From NCBI GenBank assembly GCA_017561935.1, contig JAFZBE010000061.1, positions 1 to 64,000 on the forward strand: 64,000 bases of DNA, in the 5' to 3' direction. The notes below the pieces were generated by a model, which worked only from the letters and a program-made list of their open reading frames with translations, made no database searches and was not told where the DNA came from. The translations under genes were made by a program, and so were the position numbers. Shown in pieces: positions 16,786-25,551 of this stretch. Each line of letters opens with the position of its first letter. Positions within the stretch are counted from its first letter, which is position 1. The DNA comes from Bacteroidales bacterium. Its GTDB lineage: Bacteria; Bacteroidota; Bacteroidia; Bacteroidales; UBA3663.

Positions 16786-18027
16786 ATGGCATTCACTGAA
16801 ACTAGAACCACTGGTTATGGTTCACGTCTTAGCAATTCTTGTATGGGAATACCTATGGGTATTTTACTTTTTGTTGTTGCCACCATCCTTTTGTGGTGGA
16901 ACGAAGGGCGTGCTGTGCATCGCGCACAAGACATCAAGCAGGTTGCCAAGACAGCTCAATCAATTGGCGACATATCAGCCGCCAATCCTTCGCTCGATGG
17001 CCAGTTGATACACGCTACCGGAACAGCCACCACCAACGATACGCTCACCGACGATGTTTTTGGCATCAAGACAAATGCCTTGGCGATTGTTCGTTCGGCT
17101 GAGTACTACCAGTGGATGGAGCAGGAGAAGCGTGAATCGGATGATAAGTTAGGCGGCAAACGTGAAGAGACTATCACCTACACTTACGAAAGGGGATGGA
17201 GCAATGTTCCCATCAATTCCAACAAATTCAAGGATCCCGACTACCGAGACGTTAACACCGTCATCTGGGATATTGAAGGCATGCGTTCCATCGCTTCAAA
17301 TGTTAGTTTCGGAGCTTACACCATGCCTGAAATATTCATCCGCGACATTATTTCGAAACAATCCACCAACTTGTTGCCTCTGACACTCTCGGGTGACAAT
17401 CCATCACTGAAGGAACTCAACGACAACGTGATCAAATCGCTGGGTGAAAACGTGCGCCCCGAAGCTGCCCAAGTGAAAGACAGTCTTGCCTACGTGCACG
17501 TATTCGGGAATCAGATTTACATCGGTTTCAATCCGTCCAATCCTTCCATCGGCGACATTCGTCTCACTTTCCAGCAGTTGGCACCAAGCTGCAACATCTC
17601 GCTGATTGCCGTGCCCAGCAACGGAACGTTCTCTACCTTCCAGGCCAAGCATGACAATAGTGAATACGAACTGCGCATTGGGACATGGACCCTCGATGAT
17701 ATGATCAAGCAGGCCCACGAAGACAATGAGGCAATCACCTGGGCCCTTCGCATCCTTGGTGTCATTCTCGTCATTTCTGCACTGAAGATGGTGTTCAGCA
17801 TCCTTGTCACCCTCTTCAAACTTGTTCCATTCCTCGCCACCATCATGAATCTTGGGGTGAGCCTCATTTGTGCTGTGCTTGGTATCGTGTGGTCGCTCAT
17901 CGTCATCGCCATCGCCTGGATCTTCTATCGTCCATTGTTGGGCATAGCTCTGCTTGTGATAGCTGCAGCCCTCATCTATTGGCTGCATATCAAGGGAAAG
18001 AAACAACAGGCAGTTGTGGTTGAATGA
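16786..18027 (+). CDS. TMEM43 (LUMA)-family membrane protein
   Basis: Integral membrane protein of 413 aa resembling bacterial members of the TMEM43 family, whose eukaryotic member is a nuclear-envelope/ER protein. One N-terminal helix (about residues 22-42, ending LLWWNEGRAV) is followed by a large soluble domain of about 270 residues rich in beta strands, then three or four closely spaced helices at the C terminus (about 320-405). The motif WWNEGRAV after the first helix is typical of the family. Bacterial function is unknown. It overlaps the next gene by ATGA and heads the operon with an AAA+ ATPase. Confidence 0.82.
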   Translation: MAFTETRTTGYGSRLSNSCMGIPMGILLFVVATILLWWNEGRAVHRAQDIKQVAKTAQSIGDISAANPSLDGQLIHATGTATTNDTLTDDVFGIKTNALAIVRSAEYYQWMEQEKRESDDKLGGKREETITYTYERGWSNVPINSNKFKDPDYRDVNTVIWDIEGMRSIASNVSFGAYTMPEIFIRDIISKQSTNLLPLTLSGDNPSLKELNDNVIKSLGENVRPEAAQVKDSLAYVHVFGNQIYIGFNPSNPSIGDIRLTFQQLAPSCNISLIAVPSNGTFSTFQAKHDNSEYELRIGTWTLDDMIKQAHEDNEAITWALRILGVILVISALKMVFSILVTLFKLVPFLATIMNLGVSLICAVLGIVWSLIVIAIAWIFYRPLLGIALLVIAAALIYWLHIKGKKQQAVVVE

Positions 18028-18419
18028 AGCTAATTAGCGGAGTGGCAAGTTTGCTGGCCGGCGCCGCTTTCTATCTACTATTTCGCACCAAAAGCCTATT
18101 AGGTTTCGTGCTGCTGAGTAGGATAGGGGCGGAGCCTTGGGCAGACAGGATGCGTAGTCATTCATCGGCCATCTCCTTGCCCGATATCTTCATCTACGCT
18201 CTGCCTGGAGGTCTTTGGACATTGGGATACATCCTGATTATCGACCACATTTTTGGCAATCGATCACGCATGCTGCGCATCGCTTGGGCGTCGATCATCC
18301 CCATATTGGGCATCGGTTCCGGACTGCTTCAAGGCATAGGATTGCTTCCCGGCACCTTCGACCTATGGGATCTTGTTTGCTATGCCTTACCATACATTAT
18401 TTATATTGTTATAATATGA
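18024..18419 (+). CDS. Small hypothetical membrane protein in the TMEM43-AAA operon
   Basis: 131 aa with about three or four hydrophobic segments and the loop GAEPWADRMRSHSS between the first two. I do not recognise the family. It overlaps the TMEM43 gene upstream and the AAA gene downstream by 4 nt each (ATGA both times), so the three proteins are probably made in step and may form a membrane complex. The coding call rests on this tight double overlap and on the hydrophobic pattern. Confidence 0.75.
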   Translation: MKLISGVASLLAGAAFYLLFRTKSLLGFVLLSRIGAEPWADRMRSHSSAISLPDIFIYALPGGLWTLGYILIIDHIFGNRSRMLRIAWASIIPILGIGSGLLQGIGLLPGTFDLWDLVCYALPYIIYIVII

Positions 18420-19465
18420 GTAGATTCACTAATTCCCAGGTTGTCCTTGGCTCCATCGTCATAGGATTCTTTGTGGCTATGGCCATTCTTACTGTGGCCA
18501 TCCCCACGGACAGCACAGATGAAGGCGATAAGCCCGAATTAATCGATTCCTCAGGTCAAGCTGCAATCACCGAAGCGCAGATGGCGCAAAGTGAGCATTC
18601 GTCCGTCAGCGCCACGAAACCCGTCGTCAAGAACGAAGTTATCGAAGGAGATCCGATGGAAGAACTCAATTCGCTGATTGGCCTTGAACAAGTGAAGGAA
18701 GAGGTAAAGTCCTTGGCCAACATCGTCAAGATTCAGAAGCAGCGCGAAGCGGAAGGCTTGAAGAACACACCCATTACTTACCATTGTGTCTTCAGCGGCA
18801 GCCCCGGTACCGGCAAGACGACAGTGGCTCGTATCCTGGCACGCATCTACAAGGATTTGGGTGTGCTCAAATCGGGTCATCTCGTCGAAACCGATCGTTC
18901 GGGACTCATCGGCGAATACGTGGGGCAAACCGCACCGAAGACCAATGCAATCATTGATTCGGCTTTGGGAGGTGTACTCTTCATCGACGAGGCATACGCC
19001 TTGTCCGAACACAAAGGTAATGATTATGGGGGGGAGGCCATCGCGACATTGCTGAAACGCATGGAAGATGACCGCGACAATCTTGTAGTCATCGTGGCAG
19101 GGTATAAAGACGAGATGAAACGATTCGTAGATTCAAATCCCGGATTGAGATCACGATTTACCCGCTTCATCGATTTCCCCGACTACACTGGCGAAGAGCT
19201 TTACAAAATCTATCTGATGAGAGCCAACAAATATGGCTACAAACTCGATGAAGAGGCCGATGCCTATCTGCAAGAGCAGTTGAATGGGGTAGTGGAGCAC
19301 AAGAACCGCAATTTTGGCAACGGACGATATGTGCGCAATCTCTTCGAAAGCTGTGTCACCTATCAGGCCTCACGTTTGAGCAACATCAGCCAACCCACCA
19401 AACAGCAACTCCAACAACTTACCAAAGAGGATGTTGAGAAAGCCTATAACGCTGTTTTACAGTAA
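18416..19465 (+). CDS. Membrane-anchored CbxX/CfqX-type AAA+ ATPase
   Basis: 349-aa AAA+ protein with an N-terminal transmembrane helix (about residues 9-28), a linker rich in Ser, Glu and Asp to about 80, and a CbxX/CfqX (SpoVK, CbbX, EccA-like) ATPase. Walker A is GSPGTGKT (128-135), Walker B GVLFIDEA (186-193), and NPGLRSRF holds the arginine finger. The C-terminal lid follows GNGRYVRNLFE. Family members remodel partner proteins. The membrane anchor and coupling to TMEM43 suggest a membrane client. The ATG at 18416 was chosen because it overlaps the upstream stop and begins the anchor helix. Confidence 0.87.
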   Translation: MSRFTNSQVVLGSIVIGFFVAMAILTVAIPTDSTDEGDKPELIDSSGQAAITEAQMAQSEHSSVSATKPVVKNEVIEGDPMEELNSLIGLEQVKEEVKSLANIVKIQKQREAEGLKNTPITYHCVFSGSPGTGKTTVARILARIYKDLGVLKSGHLVETDRSGLIGEYVGQTAPKTNAIIDSALGGVLFIDEAYALSEHKGNDYGGEAIATLLKRMEDDRDNLVVIVAGYKDEMKRFVDSNPGLRSRFTRFIDFPDYTGEELYKIYLMRANKYGYKLDEEADAYLQEQLNGVVEHKNRNFGNGRYVRNLFESCVTYQASRLSNISQPTKQQLQQLTKEDVEKAYNAVLQ

Positions 19466-19518
19466 ATCTTTCATCAGCTACTTTGAAATAATAAGGAACA
19501 TTTTATATTCGAAAGACT

Positions 19519-20637
19519 ATGAAAAAAGGTATCACTTCAATCATGCTTGCGATGCTCGGTATAAGCAGCACGTTTGCCAACGATGGAGTATATTTCACTT
19601 CAGGCAATCAGCTTATCCCTCTCCTTGAAACCGACATCAGTATCCGAAAAGAGGTGCTGACCATTGGCCTTCAAGACGATGGCAATGCTCATGTCGATGT
19701 ATATTACGAATTTTTCAACCCTGCCACATCTGACAAAACTGTGCTGATGGGATTTGAGGCTGACCCCTCGTACAACGACGACTATGAGTTCCATGCCGAT
19801 GGCAAGCATCCCTCAATAATTGACTTCACTGTCGAGATGAATGGCAAGAAGCTGTCGTATCAGAATGCTGTGTGCGAACTGAATAATCTCGATGGCCTCA
19901 AGCCACTTGACATGACCAAGTACGAGGTAGGAGAGACGGTTACCACCGTTCATCCCAAGGGCAATGACACGCTCTTTATAGATTTTGCGTATGTATATTA
20001 CTTCGAGGCTACATTCAAACCAGGCCTCAACAAGGTTCATCATACCTACCAGTACACTCGTTCAATGCAGATAGGCACTACCTTCGAAGTGGAATACAAA
20101 CTTACGCCTGCCGCACGTTGGGCAAATCATCAGATTGATGACTTCACGCTGATCATTCGTGCCGACAATACCGCAAAGCATTACATCATCGACGAACAAA
20201 CCTTCAATATGGCTCCTTGGATGTTGACCGAAGGGTTTGGAAAGCAGCGTGTTACGGATTATTATGACTCACCTTTTCGCGAGTTCTCGTTGCGCAATGG
20301 TGCATTCACATGGCACAAGAACAACTTTACTCCCAAGCATGAGCTTGTAATTACCTCTGCCGACCGAATCTATAATTTTAACGAAAACGCAATCTTTGGT
20401 TCCTTCTATGACCGAAACAGCAGCTTTGCGCTATACTACTCGGAAAAGAACAGTATCGATAGCAAACTTCTCACACGCATAGTTCATAATTTGCCATACG
20501 CCAATCGAGGACACGTCTTCAAGGATCCTGTCCTCAAAGCCTATTTCCAGAACCTCTGGTGGTATATGCCCGATCCCAATTATAAAGATGATCAGAGCGA
20601 CTTTACCGATGTTGACAGGAGTTATCTGTCGTATTAG
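19519..20637 (+). CDS. DUF4424-like secreted protein
   Basis: 372-aa protein with a signal peptide of about 20 residues (cleavage near TFA-ND). The mature start NDGVYFTSGNQLIPL and the VYYEFFNPA and MGFEADPSYND segments resemble the DUF4424 family of secreted bacterial proteins with no known function. The rest looks beta-rich. It is 53 nt after the AAA gene on the same strand, with no visible terminator between, so it may be the fourth gene of that operon. A bidirectional terminator follows at 20673-20706. Confidence 0.72.
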   Translation: MKKGITSIMLAMLGISSTFANDGVYFTSGNQLIPLLETDISIRKEVLTIGLQDDGNAHVDVYYEFFNPATSDKTVLMGFEADPSYNDDYEFHADGKHPSIIDFTVEMNGKKLSYQNAVCELNNLDGLKPLDMTKYEVGETVTTVHPKGNDTLFIDFAYVYYFEATFKPGLNKVHHTYQYTRSMQIGTTFEVEYKLTPAARWANHQIDDFTLIIRADNTAKHYIIDEQTFNMAPWMLTEGFGKQRVTDYYDSPFREFSLRNGAFTWHKNNFTPKHELVITSADRIYNFNENAIFGSFYDRNSSFALYYSEKNSIDSKLLTRIVHNLPYANRGHVFKDPVLKAYFQNLWWYMPDPNYKDDQSDFTDVDRSYLSY

Positions 20638-20672
20638 GCAATTCCAACAATGCTTTACGTAATAGATAAATT

Positions 20673-20706
20673 AAAAAGGTGCTGACCCTTGTATCAGCAC
20701 CTTTTT
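20673..20706. terminator. Bidirectional terminator between convergent genes
   Basis: AAAAAGGTGCTGA (20673-20685) and TCAGCACCTTTTT (20694-20706) form a perfect 13-bp hairpin with T-runs on both strands. It lies between the ends of the DUF4424-like gene and the HD-MsrA gene. Confidence 0.93.
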
Positions 20707-20713
20707 ATTATGT

Positions 20714-21652
20714 TCAAAACTTCTTGACGCGTAGATGGCAATAAGGTTCGCCACCTGTCTTTTCGTAATAACGTTGGTGGTAAGCCTCGCCAATGTAGAA
20801 TTTCTGAGCGGGGAGGAGCAGGGTGTTCACTTCGTCGCCATGATTTCTGAGATATTGGATAACGCTTTCGGCCGTCGTCTTCTGCGCTTCATTGCGATAG
20901 AATATGCAGCTACGGTATTGAGGACCAATGTCGGGACCCACACCATCAGTTTGTGCGGGGTCATGAATCTCGAAAAACACCTGGCATAGCTTCTCATAGG
21001 TTGTTATCCTCGGATTGTACTCCACGATGATCGCCTCGACATGATGGGTCTTGTGGTCGCGCACGTCAGCATAAGTTGGATACTCTTCGCAACCTCCCGT
21101 ATAGCCAGCTAAAGTGCGTCTGACTCCAGATTCCTTGTCGTACTGATATTGAACACCCCAAAAACACCCGCATGCAAAGATAGCCACTTCGATGTCAGGG
21201 TCTTCGGGTGCCATGTAAAGATCCACCCGCGAACAATCCTCAATTGCCTTACGAACCATTTCCAATGCCGCGCCATGCTTCTTCTGAAGTTCAGGATAAG
21301 CCTTACCGCGTGCGAAATTGTGCTGCAAGTCGTTATATTTCACTTGCAAAGCAATGGGATTGTTCGAATTGATAATTCTTTGGACATAATCGTTGTAAGG
21401 AATGTCCTTCCGATGGGTGAGGAGGCGTATAGCATTGACCACTCCCACAGGAATGCCCGCATTCAATAAGTCATCGAAGGTATAGTCACTATCTTCGACG
21501 ACATCGTGAAGGAACCCTGCCATCTTCTCCTCATCGGTGTGGCCCATCAGACCCACGGTAAGCGGATGAAGTATAACAGGATAACCATCCTTATCAAGTT
21601 GCCCGGCATGGGCATTGATGGCAATCTTGAGCGCAATATCTATAGAATGCAT
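20714..21652 (-). CDS. HD-domain (RelA/SpoT hydrolase-like) - MsrA fusion protein
   Basis: 312-aa protein with two enzyme domains. Residues 1-140 form an HD hydrolase like the SpoT/MESH1 (p)ppGpp hydrolase: His15, His29, HD at 49-50, ED at 53-54 and the KYNDLQHN segment (105-112). Residues about 153-312 are peptide-methionine (S)-S-oxide reductase: GCFWG with active Cys163, THHVEA carrying the catalytic Glu, HDPAQ, QYRS and a late PYCHLRV cysteine that could resolve the disulfide. The start at 21652 was chosen over one 36 nt upstream because it avoids overlap with the upstream gene. Both active sites look intact. No relaxed synthetase domain is present. Confidence 0.9.
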   Translation of the reverse strand: MHSIDIALKIAINAHAGQLDKDGYPVILHPLTVGLMGHTDEEKMAGFLHDVVEDSDYTFDDLLNAGIPVGVVNAIRLLTHRKDIPYNDYVQRIINSNNPIALQVKYNDLQHNFARGKAYPELQKKHGAALEMVRKAIEDCSRVDLYMAPEDPDIEVAIFACGCFWGVQYQYDKESGVRRTLAGYTGGCEEYPTYADVRDHKTHHVEAIIVEYNPRITTYEKLCQVFFEIHDPAQTDGVGPDIGPQYRSCIFYRNEAQKTTAESVIQYLRNHGDEVNTLLLPAQKFYIGEAYHQRYYEKTGGEPYCHLRVKKF

Positions 21653-21659
21653 GAGGTCT

Positions 21660-22904
21660 CTAGTTTTCAAATTCTTGATTAATAACATTATTCTTGGTGG
21701 CCTTGCTTATACGTCGGAGAATTTCGGTCACGATGATGATGCCGAAGACGATGGCGACGGTAACCTTTATCGCCAGAAAGCCACTTTGCAGGGCTGCTGC
21801 CAACTGGTCGCTGACGATATTGTAACTTGTCCAGAAAACGCCTGCACCTGGCACCAAGGGAAAGATACCGCACACCAGAAAGACGATGACCGGACACTTA
21901 AGCCGATATGCAAAGATGTAGGCTGAAAGCACCACTACAATCGTAGCAAAGAAGGTCGCCTCTACGGCACTGGCCCCAACAAGACGGGTCAGACAAAGAT
22001 AGGCAATCCATCCCATCATACCGCTAATGCCACATGCTACATAATAACGACGAGGTACACCGAAAAGAACTGCAAAGGCTCCAGTTCCAAAGAAGGCAGC
22101 AGCAATTTGGAATAGCCAATTGGCTGTAAATGAATCGGTAAGCATGCCATGGAGTTCAATCATCCTACCTTCGATATGACAATCGACCAAGAAGGTAATA
22201 CACACCCCGACAGCAATACACAAGAAAACCATCAGCGCATCCAACAGTCGAGTAGCACCAGCAATGTAATCTTCGGCAGCCAAGTCGCGAATACCATTGG
22301 TGAATGGCACACCAGGGATGAGCGGAATGATGGCTCCAATCATGATGTTGCCAAGATGGCCAAGACCAAGATGGTGAGCCATGATGCAGAACACTGTTAC
22401 TAATGCTCCTCCTAAAATGTTGGCGGTAACTTTCGAGAAGTTTGGTGAGCTGAAGAAAAGGACAAAACACCAAAGCAAGATCCCCGAAAAGAATGAGATA
22501 GCGCAATCGACCAAGCCGCCACCGAAAATGGCGCAGAATCCAGCTGAACCTACAGCCGATGCAGCTATTTGTTCCCATGCAGGGTGGGGCGGTAGTGAGC
22601 GAATTCGCTGAAGTTCGTTACTAGCCTCATCGAGTGTATATTTGCCCGACTCGATGTCACGCGAGAGCTGGGTGACGGCAACCACCTTATCCAGTTGAGT
22701 GCCATGGAACGGAATAAACTCCACATTCGCATAGCCTTGACCCGTAGTAAAGATGCCATTACTTAGCACGAAAAAGTTGCTCGAACTTACACCATAACAA
22801 GCGGATATACGTTGCATGACCTCTTCTACTCGCGAAATTTCAGCCCCATTCTCAAGCATGATATGTCCAGCCCGACTGGCAACTTCCAAGGCATTCTCTT
22901 TCAT
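21660..22904 (-). CDS. Threonine/serine exporter family protein (ThrE-like, fused form)
   Basis: Inner-membrane protein of 414 aa. The N-terminal soluble part with ENGAEISRVEEVMQRI is the ThrE/YjjP (DUF1212) signature, followed by about ten hydrophobic segments that combine the YjjP and YjjB halves in one chain. The family exports threonine, serine or, in some cases, succinate; the substrate here is not readable. It is divergent from the lipoprotein gene at 23095 with a -7 box at 22959-22966, and is followed 7 nt later by the HD-MsrA gene, so the two form one transcript. Confidence 0.9.
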   Translation of the reverse strand: MKENALEVASRAGHIMLENGAEISRVEEVMQRISACYGVSSSNFFVLSNGIFTTGQGYANVEFIPFHGTQLDKVVAVTQLSRDIESGKYTLDEASNELQRIRSLPPHPAWEQIAASAVGSAGFCAIFGGGLVDCAISFFSGILLWCFVLFFSSPNFSKVTANILGGALVTVFCIMAHHLGLGHLGNIMIGAIIPLIPGVPFTNGIRDLAAEDYIAGATRLLDALMVFLCIAVGVCITFLVDCHIEGRMIELHGMLTDSFTANWLFQIAAAFFGTGAFAVLFGVPRRYYVACGISGMMGWIAYLCLTRLVGASAVEATFFATIVVVLSAYIFAYRLKCPVIVFLVCGIFPLVPGAGVFWTSYNIVSDQLAAALQSGFLAIKVTVAIVFGIIIVTEILRRISKATKNNVINQEFEN

Positions 22905-22958
22905 TGAAAATCAAAATGATGAATGATTATTTTGTGTCTATTATATTGTTTTCGGGTA

Positions 22959-22966
22959 CAAAAATA
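22959..22966 (-). promoter_or_regulatory. -7 box for the ThrE / HD-MsrA unit
   Basis: Minus-strand TATTTTTG, 54 nt before the ATG at 22904. No clear -33 TTTG at the usual distance. Confidence 0.45.
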
Positions 22967-23026
22967 GTTATTTTTTATATGAATTGAACTTATTTTGTCA
23001 AAAAAATCAATTTTTATACCACAGTC

Positions 23027-23058
23027 TTTGCCAATTATTACATTTTTTGCTATCTTTG
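23027..23058 (+). promoter_or_regulatory. Promoter of the DUF2271-like lipoprotein gene
   Basis: TTTG at 23027-23030 and TATCTTTG at 23051-23058 with 20 nt between. The ATG follows at 23095. Confidence 0.7.
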
Positions 23059-23094
23059 TACCGCTTTTATTAATTCAATAATTATTGAAATACA

Positions 23095-23673
23095 ATGAAA
23101 AAAATTCTTTCCTTAGTAATGGTTGCGGCCACACTTTTTGCAGCAACCTCTTGTGCTCAAAAAGCCACAAGTGTCGAGATTACATTCAATTATGAACGAC
23201 AGGATGGTCCCGGTTCGAACCAGTATGCTATTTGGGTAGAGAATGCCCAAGGAGAAGTGGTTCGTACGCTCTTCGTCACCTCATACACCACGAAAGGTCG
23301 TGCTCGTGGCGATGAGGAACTTGTACGAGGTTACATCAAGCGCCCAAATTGTGTGCCAACATGGGTTAAAACAGTAAAAGCCAACGATTTGAGCGATGAA
23401 GAACTGGATGTATTCACAGGCGCAACGCCACAAAACAACGGGATTCAGACTTTCACATGGGATCTCAAAGATCAGAAGGGAGCTGTTGTCCCTAAAGGTA
23501 CTTACACGATTTACGTCGAAGGAACACTCTTTTTCGAAAGCATTGTCATGTACCAAGCCAAATTCTCAACAGATGACGAAATCAACAAGAGTCTTATATT
23601 CACAGAAACTCTTACGAAAGAGGACGAAAATCACAAGAGCATGATCAGCAACGTGACAGGAATCACTAAGTGA
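23095..23673 (+). CDS. DUF2271-like lipoprotein
   Basis: 192-aa predicted lipoprotein. The signal peptide ends in ATSC with Cys20. The mature part (NYERQDGPGSNQYAIWVENAQGEVVRTLFVTSYTT split over residues 32-65; VPTWVK; FTWDLKDQKGAVVPKGTY) resembles DUF2271 periplasmic proteins: a beta-sandwich type domain with a flagellar-hook-cap-like PxGxY motif near residue 140. Members are often found with flavin/haem proteins, but none is here. Function is unknown. Monocistronic: promoter upstream and an imperfect hairpin downstream. Confidence 0.72.
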   Translation: MKKILSLVMVAATLFAATSCAQKATSVEITFNYERQDGPGSNQYAIWVENAQGEVVRTLFVTSYTTKGRARGDEELVRGYIKRPNCVPTWVKTVKANDLSDEELDVFTGATPQNNGIQTFTWDLKDQKGAVVPKGTYTIYVEGTLFFESIVMYQAKFSTDDEINKSLIFTETLTKEDENHKSMISNVTGITK

Positions 23674-23687
23674 TGATCTAAACGATG

Positions 23688-23731
23688 AAACTGAGTGACA
23701 ATAAAGAGAAATGTTTATTGCCACTCAGTTT
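23688..23731 (+). terminator. Imperfect terminator hairpin after the DUF2271-like gene
   Basis: AAACTGAGTG and CAATAAA pair with TTTATTG and CCACTCAGTTT, followed by T-rich DNA. Confidence 0.6.
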
Positions 23732-23896
23732 TTGATTTCTGGAGAATATATATTCAAGGGGAGAAGAAAAATTATTATTCTATACATCAACTTAACATAA
23801 CTCGGATTAGTTTTGTTTGATATAGGACTTATCAATGTATTTTATAATGGGTAAGATTAGTTAATAGAAATATTACTACAATTTGACATATAATTA

Positions 23897-23930
23897 TAAA
23901 AAAGCCCTGAACAAAACTGTTCAGGGCAAA
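23897..23930 (-). terminator. Terminator of the YpfJ metallopeptidase gene
   Basis: GCCCTGAAC (23904-23912) pairs with GTTCAGGGC (23919-23927); on the minus strand the hairpin is followed by a T-run. The rest of the 23674-23948 gap is AT-rich with nothing recognised. Confidence 0.85.
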
Positions 23931-23948
23931 TAAATTGTTTTCGAATCA

Positions 23949-24974
23949 TCAAAGGTTCTCGTATCTTGGTGAGAACGTATCACCCTTCGTGATATCGCCA
24001 GTTGTGATGCCGAGCTTCAGCCACTTGCTGCGCTGGGCGCTAGTTCCATGGTTAAACGACTCAGGAACGGTATAGCCGCGTGCCTTCTTCTGCAGATAGT
24101 CATCGCCGATCTTCGAAGCGGCATTTAAGCCTTCCTCGATATCACCATCCTCCAACGAGCCGAACATCTTGTTATCCTGATGTGCCCAAACGCCGGCATA
24201 GAAGTCGGCTTGCAATTCGAGACGAACGCTAAGCTGGTTATACTCCTTGCTGTCCTGACCATAACGTGCCATCTGATTATGAACCTTCTCGAGAGTGCCA
24301 AGCAGGTTCTGTACATGGTGGCCTACCTCGTGGGCAATCACGTAAGCATAAGCAAAGTCTCCATCAGCACCAATTTGTTGCTTCATGCTCATAAAGAATG
24401 AAAGGTCGATGTAAACGGTTTGATCTGCAGAGCAATAGAATGGTCCTGTACTCGACGAAGCAGCGCCACAACCCGACCGAACGGCATTGGTGAAAAGCAC
24501 AAGCTTGGGAGCCTGGTAGGTTCTACCCATCTTCTGGAAATAAGCTGTCCACACATCCTCTGTGCCAGCCAAAATTTTCTTTGTGAAGGTTGCAAGTTCC
24601 TCTTCCTGCTCGGTTCCCTGATATGGTGTTTCGGTGGTCGTATCGTCATCGCCGTAGGTAGCACCTGCACCTCCGCCCGACAACATGCCGCCGAGAATAT
24701 CGCTGCAACCACTATTTCCACCCATACCTCCTAAGAGGAAGAACAAAACGAGAAGAACGAGAACGATGATGAGGCAACCACATCCGCCCTGACCTCCGCC
24801 AGATGCCTTGTTTGTGCCGCCACCCGAACTACCACGCTTCATCAAGAAAAGTTGAAGCAATAGCTGGAGAAGATTGAAACCTCCACCTCCGGTGCTGAAT
24901 CCACCGAAACCACCGCCGCTCTGACCACGACGATCTTCTACATTGCCGCTCTCACGGCGTCCATTTAGATCCAT
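23949..24974 (-). CDS. Neutral zinc metallopeptidase (YpfJ / KPN_02809 family)
   Basis: 341-aa membrane-anchored putative zinc protease. It opens MDLNGRRESGNVEDRRG, a family hallmark, followed by Gly-rich low-complexity sequence, a hydrophobic anchor (about residues 66-82), and a protease domain. The zinc motif HEVGHH is at 215-220, preceded by a FYCSADQTVYID strand, and ELQADFYAGVWAH carries the third ligand. It probably acts outside the cytoplasm. Substrates are unknown. It follows the SPOR gene by 51 nt and ends at a strong terminator, so it may be the last gene of the tpiA transcript. Confidence 0.92.
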   Translation of the reverse strand: MDLNGRRESGNVEDRRGQSGGGFGGFSTGGGGFNLLQLLLQLFLMKRGSSGGGTNKASGGGQGGCGCLIIVLVLLVLFFLLGGMGGNSGCSDILGGMLSGGGAGATYGDDDTTTETPYQGTEQEEELATFTKKILAGTEDVWTAYFQKMGRTYQAPKLVLFTNAVRSGCGAASSSTGPFYCSADQTVYIDLSFFMSMKQQIGADGDFAYAYVIAHEVGHHVQNLLGTLEKVHNQMARYGQDSKEYNQLSVRLELQADFYAGVWAHQDNKMFGSLEDGDIEEGLNAASKIGDDYLQKKARGYTVPESFNHGTSAQRSKWLKLGITTGDITKGDTFSPRYENL

Positions 24975-25025
24975 GTTATTAAGTTTTAAAGGACAACGCC
25001 CTGTTTTTTAGGACATTATCCAAGG

Positions 25026-25490
25026 TTAAAGATTGATTTTTTCCTTGACGATAAACATATCCTTGGCATAGCCTGGAAACGCCTTACGCAATTTGGCTAA
25101 CATCGAACTAGCTTCCTCCGACGTACGGAAATCACCTACCGACACACGCCAGTTGGGCGTTTTGAAAGCCACATAGGTGGGCAGTTCTGGCATTTCCTGA
25201 TTGATATAGGATTGGATGGAATAGCAACGATTCTTTGATGCCGTCTGCTGGTTACCCGAAAATACACGGATACGATACCCCATAATATTCTGTGGAGTTT
25301 CGCCCGATCGTGTGCCATTGGCATAATATGTACGCGGCTGACTTCCAATGAGTTCCGTAAGGCGACCATCTTGCATGATGGTCACACGTCCCGTCTCTTG
25401 CAAATAGGTACAGATATCCTGAGACTCTTGCCCGGAAGCAAAAGCGAATAAACAAATGAAAAAAAGGGAGATAAGGATTCTTTTCATCAT
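25026..25490 (-). CDS. Secreted SPOR-domain protein
   Basis: 154-aa exported protein with a signal peptide (about 20 residues, ending FASG). Residues about 75-150 form a SPOR domain: GYRIRVFSGNQ at its start and WRVSVGDFRTSEEASSMLAKLR near its end. SPOR domains bind denuded peptidoglycan glycan strands at division sites. The N-terminal linker has no recognised domain. Two adjacent ATGs (25490 and 25487) are possible starts. It lies downstream of tpiA on the same strand, with a hairpin at 25501-25536 between. Confidence 0.85.
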   Translation of the reverse strand: MMKRILISLFFICLFAFASGQESQDICTYLQETGRVTIMQDGRLTELIGSQPRTYYANGTRSGETPQNIMGYRIRVFSGNQQTASKNRCYSIQSYINQEMPELPTYVAFKTPNWRVSVGDFRTSEEASSMLAKLRKAFPGYAKDMFIVKEKINL

Positions 25491-25500
25491 GAATGAAAGC

Positions 25501-25536
25501 CACGAAGGGCGAAGATTTAGCTGTCCACCCTTCGTG
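25501..25536 (-). terminator. Hairpin between tpiA and the SPOR gene
   Basis: CACGAAGGG (25501-25509) and CCCTTCGTG (25528-25536) form a 9-bp stem with an 18-nt loop. On the minus strand no strong T-run follows, so it may be a weak terminator or attenuator rather than a full stop. Confidence 0.55.
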
Positions 25537-25551
25537 ACAAAAAATTAATAA

